Assembly: GCA_019915015.1 (NCBI GenBank)
Contig: JAHBBC010000002.1
Location: 2,914,001-2,978,000, forward strand
Source: Auriscalpium vulgare
Lineage: Eukaryota > Basidiomycota > Agaricomycetes > Russulales > Auriscalpiaceae
Length of the DNA: 64,000 nucleotides
Direction of reading: 5' to 3'
Part shown: one piece after another, positions 54,371 to 64,000 of the stretch
How the letters are laid out: every line of letters starts with the position of its first letter
Position numbering within the stretch: the stretch's first letter is position 1
The notes under the pieces: model-generated
Seen by the model: only the letters and a program-made list of their open reading frames with translations
The model's database searches: none
Told to the model about the DNA's origin: nothing
Program-made: the position numbers and the translations under genes

Positions 54371-54906
54371 TGGGTGATAGGTGGCGGGCAAAGGTAGAGT
54401 CACGGAGGGTAGTGATGGTGTGTGATCAAGGGGTGATCGTGAGTGCCAACTTTGTCCCGGACGGGGCGCCGACTTTGGCCGTCACGTTAAGTAACACGAC
54501 GCTCGCTTGGTGCATGTACCCTTATGTGCCTCGTTTCCCTGTGCTGATGCCAGTGAAGATAAGACATATACAAACGGTGTGGGCCGGGAGTTTTGAGGCA
54601 TGGGCCCAAAGCGAACGGCGCCGGGCAGACTGCGCACGCATTGTTCACATTTGCGCCGTGGCTCACACGTATCACACGAACTGTTTACTGCGGCAGCACA
54701 AGAATATTGATTGGAGATGGGCTACTACTTTGACAACCGCCAAGCGTGACACAACAGATGCAGCGGGGAGGGCATGACAAATGGCTTCAACGCCCACCCA
54801 TGGACAGAAGGTAGGTGAGAGACACCTGTCTCAACCTCGACGCTGCGCGGGTGACATCTTGATGAGCAACATGCAGAGGAAACAAGGCAGCTGGCGCACC
54901 GCAAAA

Positions 54907-55290
54907 TCACCGCCGCTGGCGATCGCTCCGGTCTGAATCCCTCGCCCTTGATTGCTCGCGGCTCAGCTGCTCGAAAAACGCCGCAGCGGCCTGCACAAGC
55001 TGTACATTTTCGCGCAAATCGACGCGCGAACCGCGATTGGCATCGCCGGGGACTTTGAGGGAGATGTTGACGGTCCGCACAACGGGTGGCCCCCCAGCTT
55101 GCTCGGAAGGGCCAGCGAAAGGTGCATGGTCCCAGGTGCAGGTTGCGGTGCCGTTGGGGTAGAGCAATATGTCGACAACCTTCTAGCACGTGCTCGACAA
55201 GTTGATACCGAAAGAGCCGGACGCGGTACGCACAATTGGCCCGCTGTCGACCTCGACAGCCAGGATAATATGAGACAGGCAGTTGGGCAT
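54907..55290 (-). pseudogene. Small unknown protein gene with an in-frame stop
   Basis: From ATG 55290 the frame reads MPNCLSHIILAVEVDSGPIV and SFGINLSSTC, meets a TAG, then continues in the same frame KVVDILLYPNGTATCTWDHA, RTVNISLKVPGDANRG and NVQLVQAAAAFFEQLSRE to 54907. Both halves look like one protein. An intron removing the stop would be only about 26 nt, so a nonsense change is more likely. Function unknown. Confidence 0.4.
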
Positions 55291-55346
55291 GGTGTAGGGC
55301 CTGCGGGGGGGTGATGATGGAGGGAGATAAGAAGGTTGCACGCGCG

Positions 55347-55830
55347 CTAAATGTCACCTACCCGCCGCGAACCGAGGTCTCGCTTTGAACGCCACACTTC
55401 GGTGGAGGCTGCCATCGCGTGCGTCTCACACGTTGACACTCCTGTGGGCGTCGTTGGCCCGCTGCCCTGCGCTGCAATCTCTCGCCCCATGACTGCTGCT
55501 CCGACCGCACTGACGCGCCCAGCACACACCGTCCGCGAGGGTGCAATCACGTGCTTCTCGCATGTCAACATCGCGCCTGTCACGCCGCCTGGCATCCTCC
55601 TAGTTACTTACCACTTTGACATCCGTGAGGAAGGTCCGTGGATTGCAACCGCTCGAGTTCTTTTGAGACACCACCCAAGCTGCCGCATGCGCCGTTTTGG
55701 CTGCATTGCTGCTCACCAATGCAGGTGTTGCATTGGCGAGGCTGCTGTTGCACGCTGCTTGCACGTCCAAAGCTTGAGGCACCTGTCGGCAACGTTCTCT
55801 GTGTGACCTTTTTAAGCCCATGGTGTTCTG
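55347..55830 (-). CDS. Doubtful small gene
   Basis: The minus strand has ANATPALVSSNAAKTAHAAA up to LTDVKV, then a possible intron (gtaagtaactag...gacag) into a second open stretch to 55347. The plus strand is also open for 151 codons (55351-55806). Neither shows a recognised domain, so the coding strand is unresolved. Confidence 0.2.
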
Positions 55831-55981
55831 TTGCCCGTCGCATGAGGGTGTCAGCGTGAAAGTTCACAGTAGCTTGTCAAATTCGCAGATGGTCTAATGG
55901 AATAAGTCGGCGTAATATACAACCCACAGCGTCCACAACGTCCCGCACATGAGCCTCAACAGCGAGGCAGCGTCACGACCT

Positions 55982-57660
55982 CTACGCGCGCACCTCTCGC
56001 AGCTCGCTCTGCAGCTTCTTCCTCTTTGTGGAAAACATCTCCACGGCCTGCCTCCAGCGCGTCGGCAGCTCTTGATCCAGGCGAGCCTTCAGCGCCGGGT
56101 CTTCTTTGCACAGCCTGTCTTCCGTCCGATAGCCGTACGCCTGCCAGCGCACGAGATCTCCTGCGCAATATTGGGTGAAAGACTGACGTGTCTCGCCTTC
56201 TTGAATTGGCGTGTTGCTGTGAGTCAAGATGGCGGATGGGATTAAGATGGTGGAACCAGGAGGAAATTCTATAACCAGCCCTAGCTCCCAGATGACCAAA
56301 TGGCCGCCCTTCGTGTGGTCGTAGTCTCCAAGCGCCGTAATGGCGCACCAGCCGTACGGGATGTTCCTGAAGTCACGGTGGGGCTTCGTCAGAGCTTGAG
56401 GCCCAAAATTGAATGTGACGGTTGGAAACACGCTGTTCTCAAACGGCTTCTGAAGCGAGGCGTCTTGAGCCATGGCGCTGGCGACGACATCGTCGATGTG
56501 AAAGAACAGCTTGGGTCGGTGAAGCGACAGCGCACCTAGGCAAGAAGGTGGCGTCAGGGCAAGGCTTCAGAGGCGAGGCCAAATTTTCTCACTGCTTTGA
56601 AACCCTGCGAACCGCCTCAGGCCTGGGTGCACCAGGAGCCTCTGTCGCTGCTTGGCCTGGGCCACCTTCGCCGCGTGTGTGTTGTAAGGCTCCTACACCG
56701 TGAGCGTCAGGTACGTCAAGGGTGCAAAACCTGCGGCACGCACTGTGGGTCCGCCGCCAAATGTAAACCCGGCACGCATGACCGGGTAGTGTCCGCGAGA
56801 GTGCGACTGGAGCTGTGCGGCGTTAAATTGGCACTTCTCCCCAACGTCCGAGAACAGCTTGCTAAGGCCCTTAGCCTCCCCTGCCCAGCTGGCGCCGGTG
56901 GGCGGCCGGCCCGCCATTTGGACGAGGGCGCGGTCCGCCCTGTCAAATATCGTCTCACTCTCACTGAGAGTGACAACGGCGTTAGCATGGCCAGTTTGAG
57001 AAACTAACAGCAACATGGTGGTGCTCACATGCCCTCCCAGCGCTTCAGCTGAAATTTGTAGTCGTTGACGAGCACATGCCATGGCACCAGGCCCCCTGGG
57101 TACAGCTCCGCAAGACACACGGCGAGCTTGCAGAGGCCAGGCGGTGCGGAAAAGCTTCCCTTTGATGCCTTAAACTTGGCTGCATCTGCAGGAAGCAGCT
57201 GCGGGATTGAGCGTGCGGCGTGCACCTTTGCCATGTGTGCCGTGGGCAACGGCAGGCCAGACACCGTCCTTGGCCTCTCCCCCGCGGCCTTGGCGCGCTT
57301 CCAGCGCTTTGCTCTCACCCGCTGCCGGTCTTTCCTGGACTCGGCCTGCTCATTGCCGCCCCCACTGCTCTCCGCATCGCCGTCCTTGCCCTCTCTGCCA
57401 GCCTCATCCCCGACCTGTGGCGCCCACGCACGTTTGCGAGAGGGCCCGGGGGTCGCCAGCGGTGCGCTGACGCCCGTCATCAAGGCTTCGTCGTCGTGCA
57501 TGCCAGCGGCTGGGTCCTGACACACGACTGCCTCTCCTGCAGAGGGGCCAGCGTTGAGAGGCCGTGCATGCTCTGCGGCAAGCGATCCGGCTACGGCGTC
57601 GGCCAGATCAAAGCTATAGGGGGAGAAGGTCTTGTTTGACCGCGTCTGGAGCCCTCGCAT
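55982..57660 (-). CDS. TET/JBP-like 2-oxoglutarate/Fe(II) dioxygenase
   Basis: Four exons (57660-57029, 56963-56744, 56692-56593, 56535-55982) give 501 aa without interruption. The N-terminal ~150 residues are disordered and basic (DRQRVRAKRWKRAKAAGERP). The catalytic part begins near 200. HSRGHYPVMRAGFTFGGGPT is a family-specific motif, followed by PKLFFHIDDVVASA and TVTFNFGPQALTKPHRDF with the iron-binding H370-x-D372. YGWCAITALGDYDHTKGGHL, VIEFPPGSTILIPSAILTHS (distal His423) and Arg434 in TRQSFTQY, which should bind 2-oxoglutarate, complete the set. Enzymes of this family oxidise methyl groups on DNA or RNA pyrimidines (5-methylcytosine to 5-hydroxymethylcytosine in known fungal and animal members). 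In basidiomycetes the genes are expanded and associated with KDZ transposons; a KDZ transposase lies 19 kb away. An extra 5' exon is possible. Confidence 0.85.
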
Positions 57661-59084
57661 CAGTCCCCTGCACCCACGCAACGTCCAGAGCTAACATACC
57701 TTGCGCCTCATCTCTATTTCTGATCCACTTAGCAACGGACCGGCGGCGTGGGCACTGGAGGCTTAAAAGGGCATTAGAAATGAAGGGGAGGATAGCAGAT
57801 GTAGACGTACCTTGGTAGGAGCGGGTTGATGCGCTAAGCTGCGACGTTGGCCCATGAACATGTGCCAATATGAAGCAGCACATGCAGCCCTCACCTTGAG
57901 ATCTTTCGGCCTCAAAAGAAACTAGAAGGGCAGGAGAGAATCAGTAAAGGGCGATGCGGCACGTAGACACAGAATAGAGCCGCCCAGGCCGCAGAGCGCG
58001 GCGCGGTGACGCCACCTCAGGGCGCGCATAATGCGACGCGTGCCCTTGAGACGTGTCTGCGCAGGCAGGAGAAACCTGGTGTGGCCTCATGCAAGCCTGC
58101 GCAGACGCGTCTCGAGGGAGCAAAGGCCGTGTGGCGCATCAAGGAGGGGCCGTGCACGCGACAAAGGGATGCAGGAGGAGTCACTTACATGCCGCCCAGC
58201 GGGTCCGACTGCACCAAGCCAGGACTTGGCGCTCTGCAGAAGAGCAGAAAACTCGTGGAATACTCAGAATTGAACTTCAAGGTTGCAGAGTAGGGATGGG
58301 TTTCGAGCGCTTCAGATCAGGTTGGGGATGGTGCGCACTGCGCAAAGTCGAACATGACCACGTGATGTTTCACAGGCACGCGGTCAATTCGGGCAATGTA
58401 TGTCTCCCGGATCAAGCTCGGATCGACACATCAAGATCTGGGCCGCGTGGTTGCACATTCCAAATGTGCGGACATGCGCTAGGTTCGGATCAAACCCCCC
58501 GGCGACGATCCGCCCGCTGCACACGACACATCTACAGCCCTGACACGACACGTCTACAGCCCTGACACGGTTGTCGTTGACGGGTTGATGCGGCCGGCTG
58601 GACTCGGCTATCACCGGCCATCGGCTCCGTCGGTCCGCTCCCGGCCACAGCGACTGCAAGTCTTCCAGCGTACTCTCTTCCTTCCCTCGTACCTCGTTAA
58701 CTATTTATTGTAATCCTAGGTAGCCTCATAAAAGACATGAAGCGGCCCTTGGGCACGGTTGAAGCCACCTGGAAAGTTCCAGGCACCCGGGTGGCGGTGC
58801 CGCAGTGCCGAGCAGACATCGGCATCTGCCGAAAGGCGCGCTCCGGTCACGGTGCCTCTGCCTGTCGCAACGCTGCGCACGGTGGCTATTCAAATTGATT
58901 CGCACATCCTGCCTGGAATGGAGCCTCTTCTTCTCTGTGCGAAATAGCAGCCGCGCAACATTACACACAACTCGGAGTGGCGGCGGCGCTCGTGCTTTCC
59001 TCTCTTTCAGCAACGTGCCCCAGTCGAACGTTGTGCGGCACCTCCGAGTCGTGGTCAAGCAAGCCCGTGAAAAAAAAACAGGAG
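57661..59084. other. Upstream of the TET/JBP gene; repeats, no firm gene
   Basis: 58408-58453 is the second copy of the repeat at 52453. 58514-58572 holds a tandem 24-bp unit (gacac.acacgacac.tctacagccct). 58741-59080 is open on the plus strand for about 60 codons without a domain, and is where the Copia element has inserted. Confidence 0.4.
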
Positions 59085-59282
59085 TGTTGTAGTTAGTGGG
59101 AGAAGCCACTCGGCGACTCCCGAACATACTAGATTAGATTACTAAGTACAGTAGATAAGCGAATTCCTAGTCATAGGAATATTCCAGTAGTCTTGTACTT
59201 AGGTATAAAGGCTCGCGTTCAGGAGCCGGAATAAATCAATCTTATTCTCTATTTTACTCGCTCTCTACTTGTTTATTCTACA
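59085..59282 (+). repeat. 5' LTR
   Basis: Starts TGTTG and ends CTACA. It contains a TATA-like run (ggtataaaggctcgcg) and an aataaa signal before a T-rich end, the expected U3-R-U5 layout. Confidence 0.95.
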
Positions 59283-59296
59283 GGTTATGGGCCCTG
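59283..59296 (+). promoter_or_regulatory. Primer-binding site (half-tRNA type)
   Basis: ggttatgggccctg begins right after the LTR. GGTTATGGGCCC is complementary to the anticodon arm of initiator Met-tRNA (GGGCYCATAACC), as in Drosophila copia, where a tRNA fragment primes reverse transcription. Confidence 0.75.
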
Positions 59297-59363
59297 CCCT
59301 TAACTGATCACATACAGTCACTATCTACCAGCCCTATCTATCACCCCCGAAATCTTCCCACCC

Positions 59364-62300
59364 ATGTCAGACAACACGTACGGCAGCGGCACGTACAACA
59401 CAGTCCGGATCGATGCCTTGCGGGGCACCGAGAATTACGCCGTATGGCGTATGAAGATCGAAGATCTACTTACCAATGCGGACCTGTGGGATTATGTCGA
59501 CGGGACGGCGAAGAAACCTGCCGCGGCAGCGACAGGAGCGGATGCCAAAGTGCAAGAAGCCGCTGACGAGAAGATCAGGGTCTGGACAAAGAAGAGTCGA
59601 CAGGCGCTGTCGGCAATTCGGCTGCGGGTCGCAGACCCGCTGCTGGTATACGTTTGGGACGAGAAAGAAGCCGCCGCCGCGTGGAGCATACTCGAGGAGT
59701 TGTACCAGCCGAAAGGAACGCTGGGGCTCGTACTCGCGAGGCGAAATTTCTTCAGAGCCGAATGCGCGGAAGGCGCAGACGTCGAGGAGCACATCAGGAA
59801 GATGCGCGGACTGCAGAGCGATCTGCACTCACTGGGACATCAGATCTCAGACGAAGATTTCGGCATGGCGTTGCTGACGTCGTTGCCAGAGTCTTGGGAC
59901 CCTTACATACGGTCAATAGATCGCACAGCCCTCGGGAAATCCGGCACAGTCATATCTCGTATTCTCGAAGAAACCAAGCGCCAAAAGGAGAAAGCCGAGA
60001 AGCCATCATCTGACACGGCGCTTGCGGCCTACAAAGGAAAGAAGAAGTTCGACACACGCAATATTACATGCTACGCGTGCGGGAAAAAAGGGCACATGAA
60101 AGCAGACTGCCGCTCGAGCAAACGTGACAACGGGACGGGCAGGCAGAACGGCGGAGGGGGGAACACAGCGCAGGCAAACACGGCGCAGGAAGCGCCGAAG
60201 AAAGAAGAATACGCCTTCGCATCAGAGAACTCGCTTACCAATCGCGCCGGACCGCCGCTCTGGCTCGCCGACTCGGCAGCCACGTCACACATCGTGCGAG
60301 AGCGCTCGCATTTTTCCTCTTACAGAGATACGCCCGGGGACATTGTTCGGGGCGTAGGGAATCACTCCATCGCGGCCCTTGGCCGCGGTGACGTGCCAGT
60401 CACTTTTCAAGTTGAAGGAAAGTCGGTGCAGGGCGTCTTGCGGGACGCGATACACGCACCACTCGCTGTAGCAAACCTGGTCTCGATCCCACGCATCACC
60501 GAAAACAGCATGCAGGTGACGTTCGAAAACGATTACCTAGTGATCCGAACGCCAGCGGGAACGAATATCGCTAAAGGGAGAAAAGTCGGTCGTATGTACA
60601 TCATGGACCTGAAGCCCGGCTCGGGCGCTTTTCCCGAAATGGCGCTGGTATCCGGCAATGCCCGAAGTTGGGACTCCTGGCACAGAATCTTCGGCCACCT
60701 CAATATGGGTTCGATAAAAATGCTAAAATCGAAAAATATGGTGGAGGGGATGAATGTCGACGAAGGGAGCGCGCCGGAAGAGCAATGCACAGCGTGCATC
60801 CAGGCTAAACAGCATGTCACACCATTTCCAAAAGAATCTGATACGAAGATCGCGGAGATCGGTGACCTCACCGTTTCAGACTTATGGGGACCGGCCCGAA
60901 CACGCGGAATCCGAGGCGAATTCTATTATGTGTCATTCACAGACGGAAAGTCGCGCCGCTCGATGGTTCATTTTCTCAAAGGGAAAACTGGCGTACTCGA
61001 AAAGCTGAAGTACTACAAGAGCTACATCGAGACGCAGGCGGGACGCAAGATGAAGCGTTTTCGCATCGACAATGGGCGCGAGTATCTCAACGAGGGAATT
61101 TGAAATTCCTCTTAGAGAACGGCATCAAATTGGAACTCACGGCACCCCACTCTTCCGCACAGAATGGAATTGCGGAACGACTCAACCGAACGTTGGTCGA
61201 GCACGCGCGCGCAATGCTATTGGCGCACGATTTACCCAAGTACCTATGGCCCGAAGCAGTAGCCTACGCAACGTACCTGAAAAACCGGTCTCCCACGCGC
61301 GCCTTACCCGATGGGAAAACACCCGATGAGATCTTCTGGGGGAAGAAACCGGACGTATCGTTGTTACGAGAATTCGGCACGCGTTGCTGGGTACTGCAGC
61401 AGGATGGGCAGCAAGGAAAATTGGAATCAAAGTCGCGCGACATGTTATTTGTCGGCCTCTCGGACAATTCGCGTGCCTGGAGGTACTACAACCCACAAAC
61501 CCGGCAAGTTCAAACTTCAAGAAATATTATATTTGAAGAAGAAAAAACTATCACTATGGGCACTGGGGAAGAACACATACTCGAGGCCCCTGCGCGGCTC
61601 GAGGGGTAGAAAGACGCAGAGGCAGGAAAAAGCGAGCCGACTGCGGGGCAAGGGGGAGAAAGGGGAGAAACGGCGCCGCCGGCCGAAGCGCCCAAAGCGC
61701 CGACACCTTCGAAAATTCCGACGCCCCGAGCACCGAGCACGCGGATCGCGCAACACGCACCAACAAACTTTCGCCTGCTGAATAATCCAGCAGCACGCGG
61801 ACCACGCGAATGGAAACATCACGTACCCACGGACCAGGCGCCCTTTGCAGTTGACAAAGCCGCAGAGGAAGAAGAGGACGAGCACGAGGAATATGTGCTC
61901 ATGACGGGATCACTAGTAAACGACGATCCCGTGGATATCAAAGAAGCAATGACGCGGCCTGATTGGCCAAAATGGAAAGAAGCGATCGAACGGGAACTCG
62001 GACAGCTGGAAAAGCTAGGCACTTACGTCAAAATCGAGCTTCCTGCAGATCGCGATCCAGTTGGCTGCAAATGGGTGCTACGTACGAAACGCGACACGGA
62101 TGGCAACATAATAAAATACAAAGCACGTCTGGTCGCACAGGGGTTCTCACAGATACCGGGAATCGATTTCTTCGAAACATATTCCCCTGTGGTACGACTG
62201 GAGACTTTGCGAATGCTATTCGCGATCGGCGCCAAATATGATCTCGAGATTCACGTTGTTGACGTCGTCGGCGCTTATCTAAACGGCGAGCTCAAAGAAG

Positions 62301-63478
62301 AAATCTATATGAAACAGCCGCCGGGATACGACGACGGGACGGGACGAGTACTGCAGCTACTCAAATCTATTTACGGGCTCAAGCAAGCTGGCCGAGTCTG
62401 GAACGATCTACTCGACGCAATTTTTGCGGAGCTAGGGTTCACTCGACTGTTCTCGGACCAGTGTGTATACATCAGACAGCAAGGCAACGATCTGTGGATC
62501 GTGGCAGTGCATGTTGATGATATGCCAATTCTAGCAACAGGCACGGAAGCTATGCGCACCATCAAAGAAGAGCTCAAATCGAAATTCGAGATCTCAGATC
62601 TCGGCGAGATCCGACAAGTCGTCGGGCTCGAAGTCATTCGAGATCGCAAGCAAGGCACATTGAAGATCTCACAGAAATCATTCATTCGGCGCATACTCGA
62701 GCGCTTCGGGATGCCCAACGCGACACCAGTCGCAACACCTCTGGACCACAACGTGAAGCTCACGAAGGTTACGGAGATAGCGGAGACATCATTCCGATCC
62801 AATTATCAATCGGCGATCGGATCTCTCATGTATCCTGCAATCGGCACTCGCCCTGACATTGCATTCGCAGTGCAATTCCTTAGTCAATTTAATTCTAATC
62901 CGGGTCCCGAGCACTGGACAGCAGTCAAGCGCGTCATGCGCTACCTCAAAGGGACGGAGGACTTGGGAATCGTGTACGGCGGAGAAACCACGGAGAAGCG
63001 AGGCATAGTTACCAGCCTCGAGGCTTACTCGGATGCCGATTGGGGAGGAAATTTGGATGACAGGAGGTCAACTTCCGGTTACGTCTTCAAGATCGCGGGA
63101 GGCCCGATCTCTTGGAGTTCGAAGAAGCAACCGACAGTTGCCATATCCAGTATGGAAGCAGAGTACATGGCCCTGAGCCATGCGGCACGCGAAACGATCT
63201 GGATTCGCAGATTCCTCAGGGAATTAGGCGCGCCCATGGACGAGCCGACGCAAATCAACGTCGATAACCAGGGCACCATCAAATTTTCGCAGAATCAGAC
63301 TTTTCACGCCCGGAGCAAGCATATCGACATCCGGCATCATTTCATTCGAGACTGTATTACTTCTAACGAAGTGTCAGTTGAATACTGCGCGACCCTCGAC
63401 AATCTCGCAGACGTATTTACAAAAGCACTACCTAAGCCGCATCACCAGGAACTTGTTCAGCACTTGGGAATGCGGTAA
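59364..63478 (+). pseudogene. Copia Gag-Pol, interrupted
   Basis: Gag: residues 1-235 (NYAVWRMKIEDLLTNADLWD; LVYVWDEKEAAAAWSILEEL), zinc knuckle CYACGKKGHMKADC at 236-249. Protease: LADSAATSH around D303. Integrase: zinc motif HRIFGHLNMG...CTACIQAKQ, acidic residues in LTVSDLWGP and FRIDNGREY. The frame breaks at about 61095-61103 and integrase continues in another frame (APHSSAQNGIAERLNRTLVE). A TAG at 61607-61609 interrupts it, with the same frame continuing after. From about 61895: reverse transcriptase (KWVLRTKRDTDGNIIKYKAR, VVGAYLNGELKEEIYMKQPP, VHVDDMPILATG) and RNase H (YSDADWGGNLDDRRSTSGYV, SSMEAEYMALS), stop 63476-63478. Confidence 0.9.
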
Positions 63479-63480
63479 TC

Positions 63481-63496
63481 GGGAGTCGAGGGGGAG
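63481..63496 (+). promoter_or_regulatory. Polypurine tract
   Basis: gggagtcgagggggag, purine-rich and directly before the 3' LTR; it primes plus-strand DNA synthesis. Confidence 0.8.
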
Positions 63497-63694
63497 TGTT
63501 GTAGTTAGTGGGAGAAGCCACTCGGCGACTCCCGAACATACTAGATTAGATTACTAAGTACAGTAGATAAGCGAATTCCTAGTCATAGGAATATTCCAGT
63601 AGTCTTGTACTTAGGTATAAAGGCTCGCGTTCAGGAGCCGGAATAAATCAATCTTATTCTCTATTTTACTCGCTCTCTACTTGTTTATTCTACA
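63497..63694 (+). repeat. 3' LTR
   Basis: Same 198 bp as the 5' LTR; no difference seen on reading. Confidence 0.95.
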
Positions 63695-63699
63695 AGGAG

Positions 63700-64000
63700 G
63701 GACTCGCGCAGGAAGGCACACTTAAGAGTTAATCGGGTGGCACGCAGGTGCCCGAGGTGTGCACCACAGTGCTAGCATGAGTGTAGGAAGAAAAGGAATG
63801 CTCTGGGCATGTTGAGGTGCAATGTATGCGCGTTGAGATTTCTCCGTTCGCATGCCGTGCCAGGCGGCATGAAATTGCAAGCGGACTGCATCCGTGTCAT
63901 CCTCGCGGAAGGGATGTGTGCCCTGTAGTGACATGGCAGCGTGCGCGCAGAGTTGAGAGCGCCGCACTGGTCAGACCATGAATGCAAGCGCATGAAAGTA
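63700..64000. other. End of window, no gene seen
   Basis: Short minus-strand frames only, without domains. This is the right flank of the Copia insertion. Confidence 0.3.

Larger units (their letters stand above)
59085..63694 (+). mobile_element. Ty1/Copia LTR retrotransposon
   Basis: 198-bp LTRs (TGTTGTAG...TTCTACA) at 59085-59282 and 63497-63694 appear identical base for base. The 5-bp target duplication AGGAG lies at 59080-59084 and 63695-63699. The order Gag-protease-integrase-reverse transcriptase-RNase H identifies Copia. Identical LTRs mean very recent insertion. The coding region has one frameshift and one stop, so this copy probably cannot move alone. Confidence 0.95.

Overview
The window reads as nuclear DNA of a basidiomycete fungus, most likely an Agaricomycete. 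Exons are GC-rich, introns are about 45-60 nt (GTRNGY...AG) and interrupt most genes. The gene families are those expanded in mushroom-forming fungi: F-box/leucine-rich proteins, a KDZ (Kyakuja-Dileera-Zisupton) transposase, a TET/JBP-type dioxygenase and a Ty1/Copia retrotransposon. It is an accessory, transposon-rich region. I saw no canonical tRNA, rRNA or CRISPR array, and few clear housekeeping genes.

Layout. (1) 0-25 kb is a cluster of F-box genes (2360-3928, 6658-8214, 8688-10148, 15838-17352, 18144-19196, 23335-24844) in different states of decay. It is threaded with a dispersed repeat (R1), a 2.2-kb inverted duplication carrying two F-box paralogs, a hAT-like non-autonomous element (13533-15240, 8-bp TSD), a Pack-MULE-like element holding two captured gene fragments (19454-20831, 92-bp TIRs, 9-bp TSD), and a zone of palindromes, TGACGTCA hairpins and a tRNA-like SINE head (20.8-22.6 kb).

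(2) 25072-38424 is a single 13.35-kb DNA transposon of the KDZ class. It has related ends in inverted orientation, an 8-bp direct repeat (GATGAGCG) outside them, and kilobase-scale inverted arrays of a ~20-bp unit (core TATTTACTCCGGGCGCGC) as subterminal blocks. Between the arrays lie four genes whose exons join without a frame break: an 803-aa conserved protein (-), a protein with a possible RNase H1 N-terminal-like domain (+), a 181-aa basic/helical protein (+) and a 1165-aa, 11-exon KDZ transposase (+). A 371-bp mariner-type MITE sits inside the left array.

(3) 38.4-58.7 kb carries an F-box gene (40031-41557), an 18-exon gene ending in a HECT ubiquitin-ligase domain (42745-47533), a 606-aa unknown protein (48356-50350), another F-box gene (51076-52158), three small genes of unknown function, and a four-exon TET/JBP-like 2-oxoglutarate/Fe(II) dioxygenase with all metal- and cosubstrate-binding residues (55982-57660). 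TET/JBP genes in these fungi are known to be associated with KDZ elements.

(4) 59085-63694 is a Ty1/Copia element with apparently identical 198-bp LTRs and a 5-bp TSD. Its pol frame is broken once by a frameshift and once by a stop codon.

Exon joins were worked out by hand from splice sites and frame continuity. Totals divide by three for all the long multi-exon genes. Names rest on motif recognition; no database search was possible.
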